Of a stretch of DNA of 64,000 nt, positions 37,167-48,104 are shown piece after piece. Within the stretch, counting starts at the first letter, position 1, and every line of letters begins with the position of its first letter. The notes below the pieces were generated by a model. It was not told where the DNA came from and made no database searches. It was given only the letters and a program-made list of their open reading frames with translations. A program made the position numbers and the translations under genes. This DNA comes from Impatiens glandulifera (lineage: Eukaryota; Streptophyta; Magnoliopsida; Ericales; Balsaminaceae): positions 7,928,340 to 7,992,339 of the forward strand of contig NC_061863.1 of the NCBI RefSeq assembly GCF_907164915.1. The letters run 5' to 3'.

Positions 37167-37866
37167 TTCTCATCGTTTTAAATATGACAATTCCTTTTTC
37201 AGGAAAACCATTATTAACATAAACTGCAATCAATGAATTCTATGAGACTTGAGTAGGAACATGCATTTATACAAACACCTTGTAGGCAGAATCCAAATGA
37301 CCAAATTTCCCATACATGTTAATCAAAGCATTGGGAAGTTTATATATAAACAAAAGACCAACCTTCACGGTAATTCCATGAAGAAAATTTCCTTCGTCTA
37401 GACCTTCTCCTACATCTGCAACAGCTAAAGTCGTTGAAATGAGTGTCACTTCGTTGCGTTCTATATCTGACTCAACTCTCATCCAATTGAAAACATTCAA
37501 GCATTTATCCACAAACCCTAATCGTGAAAATATTGAAATGAACGAATTCCAGGAAACTAAATCATTGTCAGTAATTTCATCAAACAGGTTATGTGCATCA
37601 TGTTGGGAAAAAACGTATATTCTATTCTCTACTTTATTGAAAAACTTAGAAGCAAATAAAGTACAAGTAAAAGCAGAAATAAATAACACAATGCACACAT
37701 ATAATTTTTATGTAGAAAACCTCCTCAAATCAAGGAGTAAAATCCCCGGGACTTTACGTCCAATTCAAGCTTCACTAAAATTAGAGTCGGGAATACAAAC
37801 AATGTATAACAACCTTTTAATACCACAGAAAGAAAAATGGGTATACCCAAAAAGATACAACTTTTT

Positions 37867-40800
37867 TGTTAGGATTTGTATCTCCCAAATCCGACTAGCT
37901 TGAAACAATCTGTAAAAATGCAAGAAAGAAGAACACAAGAAGACACAGATTTATAGTAGTTCACTCAAATTGAGCTACGTCCACTTCAGCCACCACCATA
38001 TTTCACTATGAAGAAGAAGAAGGAATACATAGTTTTTTCCTCACACTTTATCTCTCTAGAATTATGTCTTCACCATGTAAACCCTTAATAATCACATATT
38101 TTTAGGGTAAACATTCAGGTAATAAACCTAAATAACTTTGGTCAGGCCCAAGTCCAAAACCAAAAAGAAAACCCAATAAACTCTAATTAACAATGTAGAG
38201 TTTATTATAAGTGTAAGCTCCATAACTCAATAATCTTCCACTTGAAGACTAACTTCATCATCTCTCGATCGGTAGTGGCTTTCAATCCAGTGTTTTAACG
38301 AAGAAAACCAACTGAAGTTGCACACAACTTCAGTTTCTCATCTCTCACAGCTTTTGTCAACATATCAGTTGGATTCTCACTCTCGGAAATCTTCTCAAGA
38401 GTTAATACTCCATCTTCTAAAGCTGACTGGATGAAATGATAACGAACCTGTATATGCTTTGTCCTGCCATGATAAACAGGATTCTTTGCCAAATGAATGG
38501 CACTCTGACCGTCGCATCGCAACACACTTCCCTCGTACTCTTGACCCAATTCTCGTAAAAAGGGTTGTAACCACATCATCTCCTTAACACCATCTATTAC
38601 AGCAACATACTCTGCCTCACAACTAGAAAGAGAAACAATATTCTGCAATTTTGAAACCCAACTAATTGTAGAACATCTCAGAGTATAAATATACCCTGTT
38701 GTGCTCTTCCTACTATGAACATCACCACCATTGTCAGCATCAAAATATCATTCCAAACCCACATTAGACTTTCAAAAACATAAAAGCGAGACTAGTACTT
38801 CCTCTTAAGTATCATAATATCCACTTTACTGCTTCCCAATATTGTCTACCCGGGTTGCTCATGAACCTGTTAACAACTCCCACTGCATGTGCAATGTCTA
38901 GTCTTGTGCAAATCATTGCATACATAATACAACAATTGACAGATGCTTACGGAATAGTGGCCATATAATTTTTCTCCTCCCCTGAAGGCGATTGGTCATT
39001 AGATAGTCTAAAGTGACTAGCTAAAGGGGTAGTAACTGGTTTTGTATCATACAAGTTGAACCTTCTAAGAACTTTTTCTTCACATATTCTTCTTGTGAAA
39101 GCTTGAGAAATTCTTTATCCCAAGGATTTGTTTAGCAGCACCCAAATCCTTCATTGCAAACTTTTTAGACAACTCTTTCTTGAGCTTGTTAATCTCATAC
39201 AAACTTGCTCCAGCAATTAATATGTCATCAACGTAAAGGAGCAGAATAATATACGATTTATCAAACCTCTTGATATAGCAACAATGATCAGCTTCACACC
39301 TTAGAAAATTGTTATTTTTTATGAAGCTATCGAACTTCTTGTACCATTGCTTTGGAGCTTGTTTCAAACCATACAGACTCTTCTGAAGCTTACACACAAG
39401 CTCATCTTTTCCTTTGATTTTAAATCCTTTTGGTTGTCGCATATAAATCTCTTCATCTAAATCACCATGAAGAAAAACAGTTTTAACATCCATTTGTTGA
39501 AGATGAAGGTCTTCTTTCACAACCAAACTCAAAATACTTCTGATCGTCATCAATTTAACTACTAGAGAGAAGATCTCATTGTAGTCAATACCTTCTTTCT
39601 GTTGAAATCCTTTCACAACCAACCTTGCTTTGTACCTCATGGTTTTATCATATTCTTCTTTAATCTTGAAGATCTATTTATTGTGAATTACTTTCTTTCC
39701 CTTTGGTAGCTCAGTGAGCTCCCAAGTCTGATTCAACTTCGAAGAGTCCATCCCATCTTACATTGCAGACTCCCACTTAATCGATTCATCAGATTGTATT
39801 GTTTTCTCATAACATTCAGGTTCACCTCTATTTGTCAACAAGATATAGTTCAGAGATGGAGACCACCTCTCAACTAGTTTTCGATTACTTGACGATCTTC
39901 TCAATTGTACAACTAGTGTTTGCTGATTTACCTTTAGGGCCACGTTCTCAACGATTTCATCTTCAACAACACATTGTTCTTCTTCGACAGTCGGTATATA
40001 TTCAGTTGAAAATTCTCTCAAATCGACTGTACTAGTCTCTTCCAACTTGGAATCACCATCTGATGTCTTCCCAATACAATCTTTGTAGAGAACCTGTTCA
40101 TTGAAGATAACATTTCAGCTACGAATGATCTTCCTATTTTGATTATCTCAGAAACGATAACCAAACTCGATATCACCATAACCAATGAAAATACATTTGT
40201 TAGACTTTGGATCAAGCTTTCTCCTATCACATTCATTAATATGAACCTATGATAAACAACCAAACACTTTCAAATAAGAAAGGTTTATCTTTTTATTACT
40301 CCAGACTTCTTTAGGAATTCTGAATTCAAGAGGAACAAAGGGTCCCCTGTTTATCAAATAGGCAGCAGTATTGATAGCTTCTGCCCAGAACGTTTTAGGC
40401 AGCCCTGCATGCAATCTCATGCTTCTAGCACACTCGTTCAATCTTCGATTCATTCGTTCAACTATTCCATTCTCTTGAGGCATTTGGGGAATAGTCTTAA
40501 CCATACTGATCCCATTCTCAGTACAACACTCTTTGAAATCGAATTGATATATTCACCTCCGTTGTTGGATCTCAAACACTTAACTTTCTGATTTGTTTCA
40601 ATTTCAACCAAAACCTTCCATTTCTTGAAAATAAAAAATACTTCAGACTTGGGCTTCATAAAATATACCCATACCTTTCTTGTCGAATCATCTATAAACG
40701 TCGCGTAGTATTGTGATCCGCCAATAGAAGAAACAGGTGCAGGTCCCCACACATCAGTGTGTACCAACTCTAGCCTTTCTTTCTTGAGATCTTTCCCAAT

Positions 40801-42593
40801 CTTTAAGAAACTCACCCGTTTCTGTTTTCCAAGAATGCAGTATTCACATAACTGATGTTCAACAGACTTCAGTTCTGGAATCTATCCATTCTTCAAAAGA
40901 ATTTTCATCTTTTTTTCGCTCATATGGCCCAACCTACAATGCCACAACTCAATGTTTTTTGAGTCATCAACTACAACAACAACTGATTCTCTGCAAGTTA
41001 AAGTCATGTATAATGTTTCAGTTTTATAACCTCAAGCAACAACTATTGCTCATTTAGTCACCTTCCATACACCATTTCCACAACTGAAATTGTGACCTTC
41101 TTCATCAAGTTGTGTAATAGAAATCAGATTATGCATTAAACCTGGAATGTGTCTCACCTTATTAATCTTCCAAACAGAACCATTTTCCATCTTCAATTTG
41201 ATGTCCCCCATGCCAATAATATCCAGTGGCTCACCATCTGCGAGATAAACTTTCCCACAGTTTCCATCCACATAATTCTCCATTAATTCTTTGTGGGCAG
41301 TGGTGTGGAAAGACGCTCCCGAGTTCAAAACCCATGAATCTATCGGGCTATCAATAGACAGAAGTAACGCATCAGTGAAAAATTCTGTAACAACGTTGGC
41401 TGCATCATTTTTATCATCACCGTTTTTCTTCGGTGCTTTGTAGTTCCTCTTTAAATAATCCTGTTTACCACAATTTCAGCACTCAAATGTCCGCCCAAAC
41501 TTGGATTGACTCCTCTTTCTCCTCGACATAGATCTGCTCTTACCTCGGTTGAAATTTCTATCATTACCTCTACCCCTGTTTTCCACATTCAGAGCAGAAT
41601 CTTTGAACGTTTCACCAGAATCAATTTTACGAACCTCTTCAGCAAGAATACGATCTCTAACTTCAACAAATTTCAGTTTAGCATTTCCAACCGAATTACT
41701 AATTGTTGCTCTCATAGGTTCTCAACTATTTGTTAGAGATGCTAAAAAAATCAGGGCACTAACTTCATCCCCAAAATCAATCTCAACAGATAGCAATTGA
41801 TTCACAATTGTATTGAATTCATTCAAATGAGTACTGACAAAAGTATCATCAACCAATCTTAAGTAAAAGAGTCTTTTCATTAAGTGTATCTTGTTGTTAG
41901 CAGATGGTTTCTCATACATATCAGAAAAAGCTTTCATCAGACCCATGGTGGTCTTCTCCTTTGCTACATTGTGAGCAACCGTCTTGGCTAGATTCAATCG
42001 GACAACTTTCAAAACCTGTCTATCAAGGAGTTTCCATTCAGCTTCATCCATCTTCTCTAGTTTCTCACTCAAAGGAACATGAAGATTCTTTCCATAGAGA
42101 TAATCTTCAATCTGCATTCTCTATAAGGCATAATCTGTCCCATCGAATCTTCCAATCCGTGTCCTATACTGCTCTCACTTGCCATTGTTTTCAATGTTCA
42201 GATCTAGCCTAGCTGCTCTAATACCAGTTGTTATGATTTGTATCTCCTAAATCCGACCAACTTGAAACAATTTGTAAGAATGCAAGAAAGAAGAACACAA
42301 GAAGACACAGATTTATAGTAGTTCACTCAAATTGAGCTACGTCTATTTCATCCACCACCAGATTTCACTATGAAGAAGAAGAAGGAATACAGAGTTATTG
42401 CCTCACACTTTATCTCTCTAGAATTATGTTTCACCATGTAAATCCTTAATAATCACATATTTATAGGGTAAACATTCAGGTAATAGACCTAAATAACTTT
42501 GGTTAGGCCGAAGCCCAAAACTAAAAATAAAACCCAATAAACTCTAATTAATAATGTAGAGTTTATTATAAGTGTAGGCTCCATAACTCAACA
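37867..42593 (-). mobile_element. Inner Copia element, complete but inactive
   Basis: LTRs at 37867-38232 and 42229-42593 (~365 bp) start TGTTA(T/G)GATTTGTATCTCC and end near CATAACTCAACA. A 5 bp T-run TSD flanks the element. Next to the right LTR, 'gctctaatacca' (42214-42225) is the complement of an initiator Met primer site with one mismatch, so the element reads on the minus strand. It is inserted in the left LTR of the outer Copia element. It carries gag to RNase H in order but has many stops. Confidence 0.92.
38295..42117 (-). pseudogene. Copia gag-pol pseudogene of the inner element
   Basis: Read on the minus strand from 42117: a gag (UBN2-type) domain (41722-42117); a zinc-knuckle region (~41440-41715) whose first Cys is followed by a stop; a protease reading WVLNSGASFH, where the catalytic Asp is replaced by Asn; gag-pre-integrase (about 41050-40815); integrase in two overlapping frames (40815-40247); RT at 39640-39080 with YVDDILIAG; and the RNase H end (38648-38295) with SSCEAEYVAV and GRTKHIQVRYHFI. 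Stops and frameshifts separate the pieces and the 38650-39080 segment is scrambled. The motif style suggests a Tork-like lineage, but this is only by eye. Confidence 0.88.
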
Positions 42594-42830
42594 TTTTTTG
42601 TTCCCAAAAAATCAAATAAAAACTTAAATTAAGAAGAACCTTTAAGCCCAGAAAAACTCCTTTTGAATCTCCGATCGTGAGTTTGATGAACCTGCGCGGC
42701 TGTAGGCAAAAATTTGCTACAAGATTTTCTCTTTCTTCCTCTCTTTTAATTTTTTTACTTCTACTTCTTAATGACGGTTGCCGCTCTTTAAATACTAGAG
42801 CGATTAGGTTATAACATAACCCTTTAAATA

Positions 42831-44290
42831 CTATAATACCCTTAATGAATTAAAAGTGACTTTTGACTTTCTTGAAGGAAGATTATGCTTGAACGATACT
42901 CTAGTTTGTTTTCCAGTAACATAAAGAGAATATTTCTCCAAATCGGTCTCACTCAAACTAGAAATATTATTTTTATTAACCAACAAATTTATTCCCTTTT
43001 CACTGATGTGACCAAGTCTTATGTGCCATAATTTAGAAGCATCTTTACTCCGTACAACATTCACACTATCCTTGCATATCGAAGTTTGCATCAAATATAA
43101 ATTAGAATATTTCTCTCCTCAAGCTATAATCAAGTTACCTTTAGAAAGTTTTCATTTTCCAGAACCAAAACTACTCGTGAAACCATCATCATCAAGTTTT
43201 CCAGTTGATATCAAATTCAGCCTAATATCTAGAGCATGTCGAACATCCTTAAGTAATAATTTTGACCAATTACCAGAATTCAAGCAAACGTAACAAATAC
43301 CAATAATCTTACTTAAGTCATCGTTACCCATCTTCAATACTTTAAAATCACCTGAAGTATAATACGTAAAATAGTCATTCCTTGGCGTAACATGCAAGGA
43401 AGTTCCAGTGTCAAACACACAACTCGACTCATTACATACAAGGTTAATTGTATTCTCATCGTGGACAGTTACAATATCATTTGAAGTCGCTATTGACACG
43501 CGATCTTCACCAGCATCTTTATTTTGATTGAATCCGCTCATTTCGCGTTTCAACTTAAAGAAGTCTTTCTTAATGTGCCCCCTTTTACCGCAATGATAAC
43601 ATTCAGCTGACTTGTACTTGGATTTGGACTTACTTCGACTCTAATGTCTCGCATTGTCTTTTCCACCCACGTTCATCTATCTCCCCTATTTTCAGTAACC
43701 AACACATTTGAATTTATCAAAGACTCTTGAGATTTTCTTCTTAATTCCTCATTCATGACACCACATTTGGTCATCTGTAGAGTTACTACACCATTAGCAA
43801 CACAATTATAAAGAGAAACCTTAAACGTTTCTCACGAATCGGGTAGAGTAGTCAATAACCAAAGTCTTTGAACATCATCTTCAAACTTAATTCTCATGCC
43901 TGACATCTGATCAAGAACACCCTAAAACTCATTTAAATGATCAACCATAGAAGCACTATCATTATATCTCAAATGAATTAATTTCTGAAGCAAGAATAAT
44001 TTATTATTTATCGTCTTTGAAGCATATAAATTTTCAAGTTTATTCCATAAAGATTGTGCATTTGTCTCATGTTGGATGTGGTTGTAAACATTCTCAATAA
44101 CAAACTGACGAATAAAACCACATACCTGTTCATGCTCAAAATTCTATTCCTCGTCAGATTTGGATGCAGGTTTCTCACTACCAAAAAAGGGTAAGTGTAA
44201 AGCCTTAACAAATAACAAATCTTTCATCTTTCCTTTCCAAATTTGATAATTTGAACCATTGAGCAAAATCATCATACTTGTGTTTATCTC
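42831..44290 (-). pseudogene. Copia gag-protease-integrase start of the outer element
   Basis: On the minus strand from about 44290: broken gag frames (including 44211-44008), a zinc-knuckle region near 43560-43640, a protease with VFDTGTSLHVTPRNDYF (43553-43152) that keeps the Asp-Thr-Gly active site, and a gag-pre-integrase block (SKLWHIRLGHISEKGINLL, 43094-42831). The frame stays open past RKSKV and then enters LTR-like sequence, which marks the internal deletion point near 42855. No RT is present. Confidence 0.82.
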
Positions 44291-44337
44291 CATAATTCAA
44301 TCAAGTCCTAAACAGCTAACCAAGCTCTGATACCACT

Positions 44338-44557
44338 TGTTGGGAAAAAACGTATATTCTATTCCCTACTTGATTGAAAAACTTATGAGCAAATAAAGCA
44401 AAAATAAAAGCGGAAATAAATAACACAGTGCACACACAAAATTTTTACGTGAAAACCCTTCTCAAATCAAGGAGTAAAAACCACGGGACTTTACGTCCAA
44501 TTCAAGCTTCACTAAAATCAGAGTCGGGAATACAAACAAGGTATAACAACCTTTTAA
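44338..44557 (-). repeat. Truncated LTR of the outer Copia joined to block B
   Basis: It matches 37601-37820 and stops within CTTTTAA, a 7-base word shared with the start of duplication block B (44551) and with block A (21679). The join therefore lies in microhomology. Confidence 0.85.
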
Positions 44558-45754
44558 AATATCAAAATCTTACCAAAAAAAAATAAAAAAATAAAATAAA
44601 AAATCAATTAAATATTTACTCAATCCTTATGCATTTTTTTAAAATCTGTTTTAATAAATAGGTAATATACAACATATACGTTATTAATATATATAGACAA
44701 TTAATCTTACAAAATTTCTTTATTTTTTTCTATTTAAAGTTAGTTGAACTGAAACAATATACCCATATTTATAAAGATTACAAACTTTTAAACATGTCTG
44801 AAAGTTCAAAATTTTAGAAAAAAACATAGATTTACTCAATTCTTATACATATTATAAAAAACTGTTTTTATTGATAAATGATTTAGGTAATATAGATAGA
44901 TGTATGAAATTAAAAAGAGTCAAATTAATTGAAAATCCAAATACTTTTGAAGTAATTATATTATATTTGATGAGTGAACATATACTATATTTAAAAAAAT
45001 ATTATAACCTATATATTATTAAAAACAATATTTAAACTTAAATTTATAACTTTACCTTTACTTACAAGAATTATTAAAAGTTTTTATAGACATACTTAGT
45101 ATTAAAAATGGGTAGATATAGTCTACTAAATTACATTTATTCATGGATTAACTTTTTTTTGGCGTTCTTTCTTATATTTCATTTATTTTTTTATTAAAAT
45201 TTATTTATAATATATTTTTATTTTTATTTTTAATAGAATCAAAATCTTATCATTCACACTATAAATGTTTAATTATTTAAATTTAAATTTAAATCAAATT
45301 AAATTTTAAATTTATTATATTTAATATTATAAAATATTTTAATAAATTATAAATAACTAATTCATTATATTCAAATAATAGCTCATCATAATTTCAATAA
45401 AATTAAAAAAATAGATAAATTAATTATTAAGTTTAAATTTATTCTATTATCTTATTTTATTAAATTTTATTAAATTTCTTTTCAACTTTTTTCTTATTAT
45501 TTAATTTTTATTTATATGAAAAATTAAAATAATGTATGTAAATTCTTATTAATATATATACACATAATTTATATAATTCTAAAATATATTTATCAATATA
45601 ATTTAGAAAATAATCATTAGTAAAAAATATTATATTAAATTATATAATTTTAAAAATATGAATTATTTATAAAAAAAATAATTAATTTCAAATATATATA
45701 AATATATAAAAACTTATCTTGTTTAGTTTTTGTATATGGTTGAGTCAATTTCTA

Positions 45755-45810
<56 letters not shown>

Positions 45811-46757
45811 AAATATATATTTAAAAACTTTATTCAAACGATGTGTTAACTAATTTTTTAAAATATTTTATAATACTGAATAAAATAATATTTGAAATAC
45901 TTGTTTAAATTTAAATAATTTTGAACGAGAAAATTTGTTTGCGTTAAACAATAAAAAATTAATATAAATTTATTTTAAAAATATAATTAAATATAAATAT
46001 AAAATATAAAATATAAAATATAAAATATGACTGAATATGAAATTAGAGGAAAAAATAAATATTAATGTATATACAATATGGTAATAACTATTCTTATCAT
46101 TAATAAATGAAAATTTAAATGAGTCAATTTTTAATATTAAATATATTTATATAAAATTTCCATAATTCATGTATTTTAAATGAGGTGATAATACAAGTAA
46201 ATTTATCTAAATATTTTTTTTTCTATATTATGTTCTAAATGTACTATATCATTTATTAACATTTTTATAAAAAAAAAACTTTTATCTACTTTTTCACATA
46301 AAAAAATCATTTAATTCACTTAAAAATTTCATACCATATACAATTATATCACCTTCATTTTTCTTGTTTTAATCTACTTTTTATCTCAAAATTTTTATTT
46401 AATCCAGTCATATTTTTTTTATAAGATACAAGCATCGATCATAACCATTTTTTTTTATCTCTATCATTTCATTTACTCTTATTTTTATACCAAATACAAA
46501 CATATCACCTTCATTTTTCTTCTTTTTTTAACTACTCTTCACTTAAAAAAATAATTTACTCATATTTTTTCATCAGATATAAACATCATCACTTTTATTT
46601 TTTTAACTACAATTTACCTAAATAAATTTCATTTAATTCACTTAAATTTTTCATAAATACAAATTGTTAAAATATGAGAAGAGAGAAATTTGTATTCTTC
46701 GCTAGTTTTATTTTATACAACACACGAACATCCTCGTAATTGGATGAATCTTGAGAG

Positions 46758-47928
46758 TTATTAGAATATGAGAAAAGAAAAATTGTATTGAATGATATAT
46801 CGAATTAAATAAGTTATGTCTATTATATAGACATTATATTGAGCTAATAAGAAAACTAATAAAATAAAATAATATTGATATTATCACAACTTATCATATT
46901 GTGATAATATTTTACAGATATATTATTTTAATATAATAATGACATTATCATAATTTATAATATTGTGATAATATCTTACACATATATTATCTTATATTTT
47001 AACATTCATTCTAAAACTTAAGATGAAAACGCTTGAACAACTTGAGGTTAAAAACGATCGAGATGTTAAAATGTTGATGATGTATTATTCAATCTTCAGA
47101 AACTCATAAGCTCCATCAAATTACAAGATGTAATGTGTTGACTGATAAACCAGCGAATACGTCGAATCCCATTGGCATTAAATGTTGGGGTGAAACAACA
47201 ACTAAATGAACTCCGAAGTTACTCGTGAGTCTCAAAATTCATCCAATGACGGGGATGTCCGTGTGTTGTATAAAATAAAACCAACGAAGAGGTCGAATCT
47301 TATGGGCATAAAATTTATTGACTGAAACAACAACTAAAATCAAAACTTAGAGAATATATAATTGCCGAAGAAAGTAGAAACATCAACATAATTATTTCAA
47401 AAATTTTTTTTTATTAAAATATAATAATAATTAATAAATCATTATTAGCTCTCAATCATTGACTAAAGTAACCATTGATGAAGGCATAAGAACGTCAACA
47501 TAATTATTTAAAAATAATTTTTTTTATTAAAATATAATAATAATTAATAGAGCATTATTAGAGTTCTCAATCAATGACTAAATTAACCATTAATGAAGAC
47601 AGCAGAAGACTACAAAATCTCTATACCATATTAGAATATGAGAAGAGAAAAATTGTATTGAATAATATATCAAATTACATAAATTATGTTTATTATATAG
47701 ACATTATATTAAGAAAACTAATAAAATAATATAATATTGATATTATCACAATTTATTCTATTATGATAATATTTTATAAATATATTATTTTAATATAATA
47801 ATAATATTATTACAATTTATCATATTGTGATAATATATTATAAATATATTATTTTAATATAATAATAATATTATCACAATTTATAATATTATAATAATAT
47901 CTTACATATATTATTTAATATTTTAACA
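46758..47928 (-). mobile_element. Candidate TRIM-like element, block B copy
   Basis: It has the same direct-repeat structure as 23936-25150. The first repeat is about 46758-47004 and the second about 47629-47928, with the primer-like 'tctctatacca' before the second. It is shared with block A, so it was present before the duplication. Confidence 0.5.
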
Positions 47929-48104
47929 AAAATATCACTTTTCATTTTTTCTTTATTATCTCCTTTTTCACCTTAAAAAGTTTCATTTAATTCACTCGTA
48001 TACAAAAAATCCATTATCTTCATTTTCACCTAATATTTTTTATATATTTAATTCACTCACATTTTTCATAACAGATACAAATAATATTCTATCCCTCTGC
48101 GAAA

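Larger units (their letters stand above)
29324..37600 (-). pseudogene. PPR gene fragment split by nested transposons
   Basis: Three pieces, 29324-29408, 30940-31008 and 37167-37600, line up in order with 5202-5284, 5277-5345 and 5341-5774 of the intact PPR gene. Together they cover about 573 bp, or codons ~93-283, in the same orientation. The overlaps between pieces are the target-site duplications of the inserted elements (cctaaatc and ttctc). The last piece still reads HDAHNLFDEITDNDLVSWNS and continues until a GAA-to-TAA change shortly after KVFV. The 5' and 3' ends of the gene are missing, so this was a partial copy even before the insertions. Confidence 0.93.
37601..44557 (-). mobile_element. 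Outer Copia element, internally deleted, right LTR truncated
   Basis: The left LTR starts TGTTGGGAAAAAACG at 37601, in the PPR pseudogene. The right LTR starts with the same sequence at 44338. The primer site, the complement of TGGTATCAGAGC at 44323-44334, is next to the right LTR, so the element reads on the minus strand. The left LTR is interrupted by a complete second Copia (37867-42593) and resumes at 42594 to about 42830. The coding part goes gag, protease and the start of integrase, then stops, so most of integrase and all of RT/RNase H are deleted. The right LTR keeps only ~220 bp and then joins duplication block B. No TSD can be checked because of that truncation. Confidence 0.87.
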
